This document shows positions 1 through 9,480 of a stretch of DNA of 38,682 nucleotides, one piece after another. The notes under the pieces were generated by a model. That model was given only the letters and a program-made list of their open reading frames with translations. It was not told the origin of the DNA and did not search any database. The position numbers and the translations under genes are program-made. The stretch is from Thomasclavelia spiroformis. Its GTDB lineage: Bacteria > Bacillota_I > Bacilli_A > Erysipelotrichales > Coprobacillaceae. Every line of letters begins with the position of its first letter. Position 1 is the stretch's first letter. The stretch covers positions 1 to 38,682 of the forward strand of contig JAGZCC010000017.1 in the NCBI GenBank assembly GCA_018369555.1, given 5' to 3'.

Positions 1-1
1 G

Positions 2-64
2 AAAAGAATGTCATTTAACAATTATGTTCAAAAACAAAAGCACCGTTCTGGTGCTAATGTTTAA
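2..64 (+). CDS. 3' end of an unidentified gene cut by the window edge
   Basis: An open frame enters from the left edge and ends at TAA 62-64, giving about 20 basic residues that end KHRSGANV. I cannot name the protein. The last codons contain a hairpin (AGCACC 39-44, GGTGCT 50-55), followed 10 bases after the hairpin by a run of seven T, so the gene end may double as a weak terminator. The basic tail and the following GGGACATTTTC sequence resemble the end of an insertion-sequence transposase, but that is only an impression; too little is visible to test it. Confidence 0.35.
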   Translation, partial: KRMSFNNYVQKQKHRSGANV

Positions 65-190
65 CTTTTTTTGGGACATTTTCATTTTTGCTTGACAGTT
101 TTCATTCATTACTAATTTTATATTTTTAGTAAAAAATTATAAAATTTACTTTAAAATATTTATATTACATATAAATTATTTTTCTAATAA

Positions 191-218
191 CACAAAAAGA
201 GAAACTAAAAGTTTCTCT
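191..218 (-). terminator. Intrinsic terminator of the pyrG-carB operon
   Basis: On the minus strand a perfect 9-bp stem (AGAGAAACT / AGTTTCTCT, three-base loop) is followed by TTTTTGTG. The carB stop codon (217-219) overlaps the base of the stem, so transcription ends right after carB. Confidence 0.9.
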
Positions 219-3200
219 AATCATTTATTTTAGAAATACTAATCGTTGTCTCTTCCAAAACATCTAAAATTACTTTTACAGTATCTAAGGATGTTAACAC
301 CGTTACTCCATTTTGAATAGCACATTGTCTAATAATTACCCCATCGTTATTTGATGAAGGTGATGACATCGTTGAACGAGTATTAATTACATAACTTACA
401 TAACCAGCACGAATTGATTCTAGGATCTCATTACTACCTTCACTAATTTTCTTTCTAATTCTTGTTTTTATTCCTTTTTCTTTTAAGAAATTAGCCGTAC
501 CGACAGTGGCTTCAATATTAAATCCCATATCATAGAATCTTTTAATCAGTGGTAATGCTTCTTCTTTATCTTCATTAGCAATTGTAACAAAAATTGTTCC
601 ATAATTGGCTACTGACATTCCTGAAGCGATTAAGGCTTTATACATTGCACGGTGTAGTTTTTTATCATAACCAATTGCTTCACCAGTAGATTTCATTTCT
701 GGTGATAGGTAAGTATCCATTCCACTTAATTTAGAAAATGAGAATGTTGGTACTTTTACATAATACTTTTTAGCGTGTTCAGGCGACATTTCGATAATAC
801 CTTGTTCTTTTAAATTTTTACCTAAAATAACATATGTAGCAATATCAGCCAAGCTATATTTTGTAACTTTTGATAAAAATGGCACTGTTCTTGATGATCT
901 AGGATTTACTTCGATAATATACACATTTTCATCCTTATCAACGATAAATTGGATATTAAACAAACCAATAATACCAATTTCTAATCCTAGCTTAGTCGTA
1001 TACTCTTTAATCGTATTTTTTACCTTTTCACTAATACTAAAAGTTGGATAAACACTAATTGAATCTCCAGAATGAATCCCAGTTCTTTCAACTAATTCCA
1101 TGATTCCAGGAATAAATACATCTTTACCATCACAAATAGCATCAACTTCAACTTCTTTACCTCTAATATATTTATCAACTAAAACCGGTTTATCTTCATC
1201 GATTTCTACTGCAGTTTTTAAATAATGTTTTAACTGTTCATCGTTATTGATAATTTGCATTGCTCTTCCACCAAGTACAAAACTTGGTCTTACTAAAACT
1301 GGATATCCAATTTCACTAGCAACCTCTAAACCATCAAAAACATTAGTAACAGCTTTTCCTTTAGCTTGAGGAATATTTAATTTATCAAGTAATTTTTCAA
1401 AAACATCACGATTTTCAGCTCTTTCAATTCCTGTACAATCAGTTCCAATTAACTTAACACCTAATTCACTTAATGGATTAGCTAAGTTGATAGCTGTTTG
1501 TCCTCCTAAAGTTGCAATCACGCCAATTGGTTTTTCTAGTTCAATGATATTCATTACGTCTTCAACACATAATGGTTCAAAATATAATTTATCGGAACAT
1601 GTATAATCAGTTGACACTGTTTCTGGATTATTATTAATAATAATTGCTTCATAACCTGCATTTTTAATTGTTGAAACGGCATGAACTGTTGAATAATCAA
1701 ATTCAACCCCTTGACCAATTCGAATTGGACCAGATCCTAGAACAATAATTTTTTCTTTTTTAGAAACAATTGATTCATTTTCATCTTCATATGTTGAATA
1801 AAAATATGGAATATAACTAGAAAACTCTGAAGCACAACTATCAATCATTTTATATACTGGTAAAATGTTGTTTTCTTTTCTTAAGTTTCTAATGTCAAGT
1901 TCATTTTGATGCCAATATTGACCAATTATTTTGTCACTAAAGCCCATTTGTTTAGCTTCTTTAAGAATTTCAATATTTAATGGATTTTCTTTTAATTTAA
2001 TTTCTTGTTCAATAATATTTTCTATTTTCTTTAAAAAGAACATATCAATTGCTGTAAGATTAGCAATTGTATTTATGTCAATCTTATTTCTTAATAAAGC
2101 CGCAATTGCATAAATACGATCATCAGTACCAATTTTAATATACTCTAATAATTGTTCATTACTATACTCATCAAATTTACTATTATAAATATGCTCTAAA
2201 CCAATTTCTAGTGAACGAATTGCTTTTAATAGACTTTCTTCAAATGATCTACCAATAGCCATGACTTCACCAGTAGCTTTCATTTGGGTATTTAATGAAT
2301 TATTGGCATCTGCAAATTTATCAAATGGAAATCTTGGAATTTTAGTTACAATATAATCTAAAGCTGGTTCAAATAATGCTGGTGTATTAGCAAGCATTAT
2401 TTCATCAAGCGTCATCCCAATTCCAATTTTTGCTGATACTCGAGCAATTGGATAACCACTTGCTTTTGAAGCTAAGGCACTTGAACGAGAAACACGAGGA
2501 TTTACTTCAATTAAATAATATTGAAATGACTTAGAATCTAAAGCAAATTGAACATTACAACCACCTTCGATTTCTAATGCTCTAATGATTTTTAAAGCAC
2601 TATCTCTTAACATATGATATTCTTTGTTAGTTAATGTTTGTGAAGGACATACAACGATTGAATCGCCGGTATGAATTCCTACTGGATCTAAGTTTTCCAT
2701 ATTACATACTGTAATTGCTGAATCATTTTTATCTCTAATTACTTCATATTCAATTTCTTTATAGCCCTTAATACTTTTTTCAATTAATACCTGATGAGTT
2801 GGTGATAATGTTAATGCATGTTTTATTAAACTCTTTAATTCTTTTTCATCATCAGCAAATCCACCACCAGTTCCACCAAGTGTAAAGGCTGGTCTTAAAA
2901 CTACGGGATACCCGATTTTTTTTGCTACTTCAATTCCTTCTTCAATTGAATTTGCAATATCTGATGGTAATACTGGCTCATTTAAATTAGTACACAATTC
3001 TTTAAATAACTCACGGTCTTCAGCCTGTTCAATACTTTTACTTCTTGTTCCTAATAATTCAACTTGGCATTCTTTTAGAATACCCTTTTTTTCTAATTGC
3101 ATTGCTAGATTTAGCCCTGTTTGACCACCAATTCCAGGTAAGATAGCATCGGGACGTTCATAACGAATGATTTTAGCGATAAATTCCAAAGTTAGTGGTT

Positions 3201-3399
3201 CCATATAAACTTTATCTGCAATAGTTGTATCTGTCATAATTGTTGCTGGATTACAATTACACAATACGACTTCATACCCTTCTTCTTTTAATGCTAAACA
3301 TGCTTGTGTTCCCGCATAATCAAATTCAGCTGCTTGCCCAATGACAATTGGCCCTGAACCAATCACTAAAACTTTTTTTATATCTGTTCTTTTAGGCAT
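217..3399 (-). CDS. carB: Carbamoyl-phosphate synthase large subunit
   Basis: This subunit makes carbamoyl phosphate from bicarbonate, two ATP and ammonia passed from CarA, for pyrimidine and arginine synthesis. The 1060-residue protein has the full family length. It shows the two homologous halves: each begins with an ATP-binding synthase segment (VLVIGSGPIVIGQAAEFDY near residue 10, IIVLGSGPIRIGQGVEFDY near 555). Each half then has an ATP-grasp domain with paired Glu/Asn metal ligands (IEVNPRVSRSSALASK and IEVNPRSSRTVPFLSK). A C-terminal MGS-like allosteric domain covers about residues 930-1060. The start overlaps the 3' end of carA by 8 bases, so the subunits are probably translationally coupled. 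Last gene of a four-gene nucleotide operon; nothing looks broken. Confidence 0.97.
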   Translation of the reverse strand: MPKRTDIKKVLVIGSGPIVIGQAAEFDYAGTQACLALKEEGYEVVLCNCNPATIMTDTTIADKVYMEPLTLEFIAKIIRYERPDAILPGIGGQTGLNLAMQLEKKGILKECQVELLGTRSKSIEQAEDRELFKELCTNLNEPVLPSDIANSIEEGIEVAKKIGYPVVLRPAFTLGGTGGGFADDEKELKSLIKHALTLSPTHQVLIEKSIKGYKEIEYEVIRDKNDSAITVCNMENLDPVGIHTGDSIVVCPSQTLTNKEYHMLRDSALKIIRALEIEGGCNVQFALDSKSFQYYLIEVNPRVSRSSALASKASGYPIARVSAKIGIGMTLDEIMLANTPALFEPALDYIVTKIPRFPFDKFADANNSLNTQMKATGEVMAIGRSFEESLLKAIRSLEIGLEHIYNSKFDEYSNEQLLEYIKIGTDDRIYAIAALLRNKIDINTIANLTAIDMFFLKKIENIIEQEIKLKENPLNIEILKEAKQMGFSDKIIGQYWHQNELDIRNLRKENNILPVYKMIDSCASEFSSYIPYFYSTYEDENESIVSKKEKIIVLGSGPIRIGQGVEFDYSTVHAVSTIKNAGYEAIIINNNPETVSTDYTCSDKLYFEPLCVEDVMNIIELEKPIGVIATLGGQTAINLANPLSELGVKLIGTDCTGIERAENRDVFEKLLDKLNIPQAKGKAVTNVFDGLEVASEIGYPVLVRPSFVLGGRAMQIINNDEQLKHYLKTAVEIDEDKPVLVDKYIRGKEVEVDAICDGKDVFIPGIMELVERTGIHSGDSISVYPTFSISEKVKNTIKEYTTKLGLEIGIIGLFNIQFIVDKDENVYIIEVNPRSSRTVPFLSKVTKYSLADIATYVILGKNLKEQGIIEMSPEHAKKYYVKVPTFSFSKLSGMDTYLSPEMKSTGEAIGYDKKLHRAMYKALIASGMSVANYGTIFVTIANEDKEEALPLIKRFYDMGFNIEATVGTANFLKEKGIKTRIRKKISEGSNEILESIRAGYVSYVINTRSTMSSPSSNNDGVIIRQCAIQNGVTVLTSLDTVKVILDVLEETTISISKIND

Positions 3400-4480
3400 T
3401 TTTTTCTTCCTCCATTAATTGAATAAACGTATCAAATAAATATGCACTATCTTGAGGTCCTGGAGCACTTTCAGGATGATATTGTACACTAAAGACTTTA
3501 TCTTTAAGTGATCTTACACCTTCAATTGTATTATCTAATAAATTAATATGCGTAATCTCTAAATCAGTCTGTTTAAGACTATCATTATCTACGGCATAGG
3601 AATGATTTTGTGAAGTGATTTCAACTTTATTTGTAAATAAATTTTTAACAGGATGATTAGCTCCACGATGACCAAATTTCATTTTGTAAGTTTTTGCTCC
3701 ATATGCAAGACTAACAATTTGATGTCCTAAACAAATTCCAAAAATTGGGTATTTCCCTATTAAATTTCTAATTGTATTAACTACAGCCATTACATCTTGA
3801 GGATCGCCAGGACCATTTGAAATAAAGATTCCATCAGGATTTAGCTTTTCAATCTCACTAGAAGTTGTATTGTAAGGAACGATCGTAACTTTACATCTTA
3901 ATTTATTTAAAAATCTAATAATATTATGTTTAATTCCACAGTCAATTGCTACAACATGATATTTTTCATTTTCAACATCACTATGCCATATTTGTTTAGT
4001 ACTTACTTTACTAACAGCATCATGTAAAATCTCACTATTTTTTAAAATTTCTAAACCTTTTTCTAATGGCGTATCAATTGATGTTATTAATACTTTTCTA
4101 CTTCCAAGTTCTCTAATTGACCTTGTAATTTTTCTAGTATCAACTCCATAAATACCTGGAATATGATATTTTTCCATTATTTTAAAAAGCGTTGACGAAC
4201 TGCGAAAATTTGATGGAAAATCATTATATTCTCTTACAATTAAACCTCCAATTGTAGGAATAGAAGTTTCAAAATCATCATCATTTATTCCATAATTACC
4301 AATTAGCGGATAAGTCATGACTACTGCTTGATATGTATATGAAGGATCAGAAATAATTTCTTGATATCCTACCATTGATGTATTAAAAACGATTTCACAA
4401 ACTCGTTCATTATCGGCACCAAAACTTCTGCCGTAATATTCACTACCATCTTCTAAAATTATCTTTTTATTATATTTCAT
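3392..4480 (-). CDS. carA: Carbamoyl-phosphate synthase small (glutaminase) subunit
   Basis: This subunit hydrolyses glutamine and channels ammonia to CarB. The 362 residues have an N-terminal CPSase small-chain domain (LEDGSEYYGRSFG at the start, FNTSMVGYQEIISDPSY near residue 35). A class I glutamine amidotransferase domain follows, with the nucleophile Cys in GICLGHQ and the His-Glu pair in VQYHPESAPGP near the C-terminus. GAGGTAAAT precedes the ATG at 4480. It lies 10 bases after purF and overlaps carB by 8 bases. The carAB pair is found here without the rest of the pyr genes, so I cannot tell from the window whether arginine or pyrimidine control dominates; the position behind pyrG and purF argues for nucleotide supply. 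Confidence 0.97.
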   Translation of the reverse strand: MKYNKKIILEDGSEYYGRSFGADNERVCEIVFNTSMVGYQEIISDPSYTYQAVVMTYPLIGNYGINDDDFETSIPTIGGLIVREYNDFPSNFRSSSTLFKIMEKYHIPGIYGVDTRKITRSIRELGSRKVLITSIDTPLEKGLEILKNSEILHDAVSKVSTKQIWHSDVENEKYHVVAIDCGIKHNIIRFLNKLRCKVTIVPYNTTSSEIEKLNPDGIFISNGPGDPQDVMAVVNTIRNLIGKYPIFGICLGHQIVSLAYGAKTYKMKFGHRGANHPVKNLFTNKVEITSQNHSYAVDNDSLKQTDLEITHINLLDNTIEGVRSLKDKVFSVQYHPESAPGPQDSAYLFDTFIQLMEEEKNA

Positions 4481-4490
4481 ATTTACCTCA

Positions 4491-5909
4491 CTACTTTTCT
4501 TTTAATAACGGTTTTTCAAAACGATCTTTTCTTGTATCACTAGGTATTTTAGTTGGATAATTACCATCAAAACATGAACTACAATAATCCTCACTATTAA
4601 TTAGTGATTTAAGTTCATTAACCGGTAAATAACCAAGTGAATCAACACCAATAATATTTCCAATTTCTTCAACACTATGTTTACAGGCAATTAAATGCTC
4701 ACTAGAATCAATATCAGTACCGTAATAGCACGGATATAAAAATGGTGGCGAAGATATACGCATATGAACTTCTTTAGCTCCAGCTTCTTTTAATAATTTA
4801 ACAATCAAGCCACTAGTTGTTCCGCGAACAATTGAATCATCAATCAAAATAACTCTTTTATCTCGAACATTTTCTTCAATAACACTTAATTTAATTTTTA
4901 CTTGATTAAGTCTTGAAGACTGTCCTGGCGAAATAAATGTTCGTCCAATATATTTATTTTTAATAAAACCAATTTCATAAGGAATTTTAGATTCTTGACT
5001 GTATCCAAGGGCAGCATCTATTCCCGAATCAGGTACACCAATTACAACATCACCATCAACCGGATGATATTTTGCTAAAAGTCTTCCAGCTTCTTTTCTT
5101 GAATGATGAACCGAAACACCATCAATAACTGAATCTCCCCTAGCAAAATAGATATATTCAAAAATACATGTTTTTTTCCTTTTTGTCTTGCAATGTTCTT
5201 TTCTAGAAATTACACCATCTTCACTAAAAATAACAATTTCTCCAGGTTCAATATCTCTAACAAAACTAGCACCAACTGCTTTTAAAGCACAGCTTTCAGA
5301 AGCGACGACATACATCCCGTCTTCACTTATACCATAACAAAGTGGTCTAAAACCATAAGCATCACGAGCACAGATTAATTTTTGTGAAGACATTAAAATC
5401 AACGAATAGGCTCCATCTAATTGTTTCATGGCTTGGCTTAAAGCATCTTCAATCGTATTAGTTTTAAGTCTTTCTTTAGTAACGATATAAGCAATTGTTT
5501 CGGTATCACTTGTAGAATGAAAAATTGCTCCTGATAATTCTAACTCATTACGTAATTCAAAAGCATTACTTAAATTACCATTATGAGCCAAAGCCATTTT
5601 TCCTTTTTGATGGTTTACTTCAATTGGTTGACAATTATTACGATTGGTTTTCCCGGTTGTTCCATAACGAACATGACCAACTGCCATGTTTGCTTCAGGA
5701 AAATTCATTAATTTATCTTTAGAAAACACATCATTTAATAAACCTAAATCTTTATGACTGTAAAATACACCATCTTGATTTACTACAATGCCACAAGATT
5801 CTTGACCTCGATGCTGCAAAGCATACAATCCATAATATACAATATTAGCAAGATCACTTTTATTTGGCGAATATACACCAAAAACTCCACATTCTTCGTT
5901 AATAGCCAT
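4491..5909 (-). CDS. purF: Amidophosphoribosyltransferase (first step of purine synthesis)
   Basis: The enzyme converts PRPP and glutamine to phosphoribosylamine. The 472-residue protein starts MAINEECGVFG; the family nucleophile is the Cys exposed after propeptide removal, here Cys7 in EECGVFG. The PRPP-binding motif is VILIDDSIVRGTTS. Cysteines match the four [4Fe-4S] ligands of the Bacillus-type enzyme: KKTCIFEYIYFARGDS, LIACKHS, and CSSC in EDYCSSCFDGNYP near the C-terminus, so this is the iron-sulfur type. GGGAGGTAAATA precedes the ATG. Start and pyrG stop share one base (TAATG), implying coupled translation. A purine gene inside a CTP/carbamoyl-phosphate operon is unusual. Confidence 0.96.
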   Translation of the reverse strand: MAINEECGVFGVYSPNKSDLANIVYYGLYALQHRGQESCGIVVNQDGVFYSHKDLGLLNDVFSKDKLMNFPEANMAVGHVRYGTTGKTNRNNCQPIEVNHQKGKMALAHNGNLSNAFELRNELELSGAIFHSTSDTETIAYIVTKERLKTNTIEDALSQAMKQLDGAYSLILMSSQKLICARDAYGFRPLCYGISEDGMYVVASESCALKAVGASFVRDIEPGEIVIFSEDGVISRKEHCKTKRKKTCIFEYIYFARGDSVIDGVSVHHSRKEAGRLLAKYHPVDGDVVIGVPDSGIDAALGYSQESKIPYEIGFIKNKYIGRTFISPGQSSRLNQVKIKLSVIEENVRDKRVILIDDSIVRGTTSGLIVKLLKEAGAKEVHMRISSPPFLYPCYYGTDIDSSEHLIACKHSVEEIGNIIGVDSLGYLPVNELKSLINSEDYCSSCFDGNYPTKIPSDTRKDRFEKPLLKEK

Positions 5910-7519
5910 TATTTACCTCCCATTGAATACTTTAATGCTGCTTCAATAAATCCCACAAAAAGAGGATGTGCACGATTAGGTCTACTTTTAAATTCCGGAT
6001 GAAATTGAACCCCAATAAAAAACGGTTTATCGCTTAATTCAACTGTTTCAACTAGTCTACCATCAGGTGAAATTCCACTTAAAACAAGACCTTTTTTTTC
6101 AAAAACATCACGATAATCATTGTTAAACTCATAACGATGACGATGTCTTTCACTAATATTATTTATTCCATAATACTTTTTAATCATACTATTTTCTTTT
6201 AGTATACATGGATAAGCTCCTAGTCTTAACGTGCCACCTTTATCAATATCATCATTTTGTCCTGGCATATAATCAATTACTTTATCTTTAGCATTTTCAT
6301 TAAATTCTCTTGAGTCAGCTTCATTTAAACCAAGAACATTGCGTGCATATTCAATAACTGTAATTTGCATTCCTAAACAAATTCCAAAGTATGGTAAGTT
6401 GTTTTCTCGAGCATATTTACACGCTAAGATCATTCCTTCAATACCACGATCACCAAAACCACCAGGAATAATAATACCATCTAAATCTTTTAATTTTTCT
6501 TGGTAATTAGCTTCATTAATCAATTCCGAATCAATCCAATGAATTTCAACATGACTATTATGATAATATCCAGCGTGATTTAATGCTTCCACAACTGATA
6601 AATAAGCATCATGCAAAGAAACATATTTGCCTACTAAACCAATATTTATTGCAAATGGTCGCATTTTTATTTTCTCTACCATTTCTTGCCATTCTTTTAA
6701 ATCTGGTTCAGGTGTTTTTAAATTAAGTTCATCACATACTACTTTAGAAAAATTTGATTGTTCAAGCATGATTGGAGCTTCATATAAATTTGGTAAAGTG
6801 ATATTTTCAATAACATTTTCTAATTTAACATTACAAAATAATGCAATCTTTTGAAAAATTGATTTTTCTAATAGCTCATCACAACGTAGCACGATAATAT
6901 CCGGATTAATCCCCATACCTCGAAGTTCTTTAACAGAATGTTGAGTAGGTTTTGATTTATGTTCGTTAGATCCTTTAATAAAAGGAACTAATGTTACATG
7001 AATAAAAATACTATTATCTTTACCTACTTCTAATGATATTTGTCTAATTGCTTCTAAAAATGGCTGTGATTCAATATCACCAGTTGTTCCTCCAATTTCA
7101 GTAATTACTACATCAGCATTTGAGCTTTTACCAACATTATAAACAAATTCTTTAATTTCATTAGTAATATGAGGAATTACTTGAACTGTTGAACCCAAGT
7201 ATTTTCCTTGTCTTTCTTTATTTAAAACATTCCAATAAACTTTACCTGTTGTTAAATTTGAATATTTATCCAAATTTTCATCAATGAATCTTTCATAATG
7301 ACCTAAATCTAAATCAGTTTCTGTTCCATCTTCGGTAACATAAACCTCACCATGTTGATAAGGACTCATTGTCCCAGGATCAACATTTATATATGGATCT
7401 AATTTTTGTGAAGATACTTTAAGTCCACGAGCTTTTAGTAATCTTCCTAATGAAGCAGCTGTTATCCCTTTTCCAAGCCCCGATACTACTCCACCAGTTA
7501 CAAATATGTATTTTGTCAA
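5909..7519 (-). CDS. pyrG: CTP synthase
   Basis: CTP synthase aminates UTP to CTP using glutamine and ATP. The 536 residues begin KYIFVTGGVVSGLGKGI, the family P-loop of the synthase domain (residues ~1-270). The C-terminal glutaminase domain has the nucleophile in PYFGICLGMQ and the catalytic His-Glu in VQFHPEFKSRP. Full length, no defects. It is first in the operon pyrG-purF-carA-carB. Its promoter and a strong hairpin with a U tract lie just upstream, so attenuation of the operon is likely. In Bacillus, pyrG is controlled by CTP-dependent reiterative G addition at the transcript start; the start region here has no G run, so the mechanism should differ. Confidence 0.97.
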   Translation of the reverse strand: MTKYIFVTGGVVSGLGKGITAASLGRLLKARGLKVSSQKLDPYINVDPGTMSPYQHGEVYVTEDGTETDLDLGHYERFIDENLDKYSNLTTGKVYWNVLNKERQGKYLGSTVQVIPHITNEIKEFVYNVGKSSNADVVITEIGGTTGDIESQPFLEAIRQISLEVGKDNSIFIHVTLVPFIKGSNEHKSKPTQHSVKELRGMGINPDIIVLRCDELLEKSIFQKIALFCNVKLENVIENITLPNLYEAPIMLEQSNFSKVVCDELNLKTPEPDLKEWQEMVEKIKMRPFAINIGLVGKYVSLHDAYLSVVEALNHAGYYHNSHVEIHWIDSELINEANYQEKLKDLDGIIIPGGFGDRGIEGMILACKYARENNLPYFGICLGMQITVIEYARNVLGLNEADSREFNENAKDKVIDYMPGQNDDIDKGGTLRLGAYPCILKENSMIKKYYGINNISERHRHRYEFNNDYRDVFEKKGLVLSGISPDGRLVETVELSDKPFFIGVQFHPEFKSRPNRAHPLFVGFIEAALKYSMGGK

Positions 7520-7550
7520 AATCTATCATCTCCTTTTTATGATTTACAAG

Positions 7551-7603
7551 AAAAAAGGCGACTTTAAGATAACCTTAAAAAGGTATTTCTTAAAGACGCC
7601 TTT
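7551..7603 (-). terminator. Terminator/attenuator in the pyrG leader
   Basis: On the minus strand AAAGGCGTCTTTAAG (7589-7603) pairs with CTTAAAGTCGCCTTT (7554-7568), one T-T mismatch, with a nested ACCTT/AAGGT hairpin in the loop and a T6 tail. It lies after a consensus promoter and before pyrG, so it can act as an attenuator. It could also simply end the upstream glnA-ANTAR transcript. Confidence 0.85.
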
Positions 7604-7618
7604 GTCTTTCTACGTGGC

Positions 7619-7647
7619 ATTCTACACTGTAATAACTTATTTGTCAA
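7619..7647 (-). promoter_or_regulatory. Sigma-A promoter of the pyrG-purF-carAB operon
   Basis: Minus-strand TTGACA (7642-7647), 17-base spacer, TAGAAT (7619-7624). The -35 begins 6 bases after the stop codon of the ANTAR gene. The start point should fall near 7612, placing the hairpin at 7551-7603 inside the leader. Confidence 0.8.
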
Positions 7648-7652
7648 TAAAT

Positions 7653-8219
7653 TTATCCATATTTATTAATTATTTTTTTTGCGATAATAATTTTAGTTGT
7701 TTGATAATCCATTGCTTTTTTTTCAATAAAATGATGAGCTTCATCTTCATCCATATTAAATTTTTGAATTAGGATAAGTTTAGCTTGATTTACTAATTTT
7801 AATGCTACTAGACGTTTTTGCAATTTATTGATTTCATTTTTTACTTTATTAATATTTCTAATTGAAACACTACACATTCTTAAAACATTAAATAATGTTG
7901 TACGATTATATGGTTTAGGTAAAGTATATATTCCCATTTGTTCTAGTTCATAAGCGATATTTTCATAAAATTCGCTTTTTAACATTAATAGTACTTGACT
8001 ATTAGTAACTTTAATAACATTTTTTACAAAATCAATATAGTTTTTTGATGATAAAGTAGAATCAACGATTATTAATTCAAAATGTTGCTCAAGCATCATT
8101 TTTTTAGCTTTATCAATATTTTCGACATAAAAAATATTTTGTGATTTTAGCTTAAATAATACTTCTTTTATCATTAATAAATTTTTATGATCACAACAAA
8201 TTACTAATATCCCATTCAC
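7653..8219 (-). CDS. ANTAR-domain response regulator (RNA antiterminator) next to glnA
   Basis: ANTAR proteins bind paired hairpins in nascent RNA and prevent termination. The 188-residue protein has a receiver-like domain (residues ~1-120) with a candidate phospho-acceptor Asp in LIIVDSTL, an acidic residue in CCDHKN and the KP pair in LPKPYN. A coiled linker follows, then a C-terminal ANTAR domain (~125-185) with the typical pattern KLVNQAKLILIQ...DEAHHFIEKKAMD. Translation starts at GTG 8217-8219 with AGGAGG upstream. It follows glnA by 19 bases in the same direction, so it is probably cotranscribed. Family members beside glnA are thought to control nitrogen genes; its RNA target is not visible to me here. 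No histidine kinase is nearby. Confidence 0.85.
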   Translation of the reverse strand: MNGILVICCDHKNLLMIKEVLFKLKSQNIFYVENIDKAKKMMLEQHFELIIVDSTLSSKNYIDFVKNVIKVTNSQVLLMLKSEFYENIAYELEQMGIYTLPKPYNRTTLFNVLRMCSVSIRNINKVKNEINKLQKRLVALKLVNQAKLILIQKFNMDEDEAHHFIEKKAMDYQTTKIIIAKKIINKYG

Positions 8220-8238
8220 CTTATCACCTCCTAGTTAA

Positions 8239-9480
8239 TTATGATTTTTTTATTAAATAATATTTTTCTACTAATTTTTCACCAAGAACTTCTTTAATAA
8301 AACTGCTATTTTTCATAATTTCTAATGAATCATTTAAAGTTTCTGGTAATTTTTTTAAATGAATATTATTAGTTTCTAAATTATACAAATCTAAATCAAT
8401 CGCATCTACTAATTCTTCTTGATTTTCAATTCCCTTTAAGCCAGCATTAATAACAAGCGCAAAAACAATATATGGATTGATAACAGGGTCACTAACTCTT
8501 AATTCAACTCTTGAAAATTCTTTTCTAGCTGCCGGAATTCTGATTAATTGTGATCTGTTTTGATGTGACCAGCTTACATACTTTGGTGCTGAAAATTCAC
8601 CTAAACGTTGATATGAGTTAGCAGTTGAACATAAAAATGCCATCATTTCGATTGTTCTATTTAAAATTCCAGAAATAAAATATTTAGCGTATTGATAATT
8701 TTTGGAATTTTCCGGATTAAAAATATTTTGACCATCTTTAGTAAGTGAAAGATTAATATGTAAACCATTTCCACTTTCATTTATTAATGGCTTAGGTAAA
8801 AACGATGCGTGTAAGCCATTAATTACAGCAACTGTTTCAACAATATTTTTAAAGATCAAAAAATAATCAGCAGCATAAAGAGCATCACTATATTTAAAGT
8901 CTATCTCATTTTGACCTGGTCCGTTTTCATGGTGAGAGGTTTCAGTATCTAAACCCATTTCATCCATTCTTAAACATATCTCACGTCTTATTTTTTCACC
9001 TTTATCTAAAGGGTAAATATCAAAATATCCGCCTTGGTCAATCGGTTCATTAGTTGGATTCCCTTTTTCATCAGTTTGAAATAAATAAAATTCACATTCT
9101 GTTCCAATTTTTGGTTCAAATCCATACTCTAAACATTTATTAACTGCATTTTTCAAAATCAAGCGACTATCAAATTCATATGGTTTGTAATCAGGTGTAA
9201 AGATATCGCAAAAAAAACCTACCATCATTCCTTCATATGGGCTATATGGTATAACATTAATCGTAGTTGGATCTGGCATTAAAATCAAATCTGATTTTTC
9301 AAGATTTGCAAATCCCTTAATACTTGAACCATCAAATGAAATCCCATATTTAAAAGCTTTTTTTACTTCTTTAGCACTAATAATAATGTTTTTAGTAACC
9401 CCCGTTAAATCACAAAACATTAATTTAATAAATTCAATATTATTTTCTTGAACAAATTCAATTACTTCACTATATCCCAT
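8239..9480 (-). CDS. glnA: Glutamine synthetase, type I
   Basis: The enzyme condenses glutamate and ammonia with ATP. The 413-residue protein is a little shorter than the usual ~440, mainly at the C-terminus. It has the beta-grasp N-domain (YSEVIEFVQENNIEFIKLMFCDLTG, given here in part) with DGSSIKGF. The catalytic signature has the metal ligands in GTECEFYLF, HHENGPGQNEIDF and GNGLHINLSL, and the ATP loop region RIPAARKEFSRVELR. It lacks an obvious adenylylation-type insert and looks like the GSI-alpha type. I chose ATG 9478-9480 because AAGGAGG lies 5 bases upstream; an open frame runs 9 codons further but would place the ribosome site inside the gene. First gene of a pair with the ANTAR regulator. 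Confidence 0.95.
   Translation of the reverse strand: MGYSEVIEFVQENNIEFIKLMFCDLTGVTKNIIISAKEVKKAFKYGISFDGSSIKGFANLEKSDLILMPDPTTINVIPYSPYEGMMVGFFCDIFTPDYKPYEFDSRLILKNAVNKCLEYGFEPKIGTECEFYLFQTDEKGNPTNEPIDQGGYFDIYPLDKGEKIRREICLRMDEMGLDTETSHHENGPGQNEIDFKYSDALYAADYFLIFKNIVETVAVINGLHASFLPKPLINESGNGLHINLSLTKDGQNIFNPENSKNYQYAKYFISGILNRTIEMMAFLCSTANSYQRLGEFSAPKYVSWSHQNRSQLIRIPAARKEFSRVELRVSDPVINPYIVFALVINAGLKGIENQEELVDAIDLDLYNLETNNIHLKKLPETLNDSLEIMKNSSFIKEVLGEKLVEKYYLIKKS

Noticed and set aside
5525..6002. Plus-strand open frames opposite purF, pyrG, carB, cas8 and other genes.
   Set aside because: They lack ribosome sites, have compositions expected of reversed coding DNA and lie inside well-supported genes.
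7604..7618. CTP-dependent reiterative transcription at the pyrG start, as in Bacillus.
   Set aside because: That mechanism needs a G run at the start of the transcript; none is present here. No PyrR-binding loop was recognised either.
7506..7772. 88-codon plus-strand frame across the pyrG promoter region.
   Set aside because: It runs through the terminator and promoter on the other strand, with no ribosome site and a low-complexity product.
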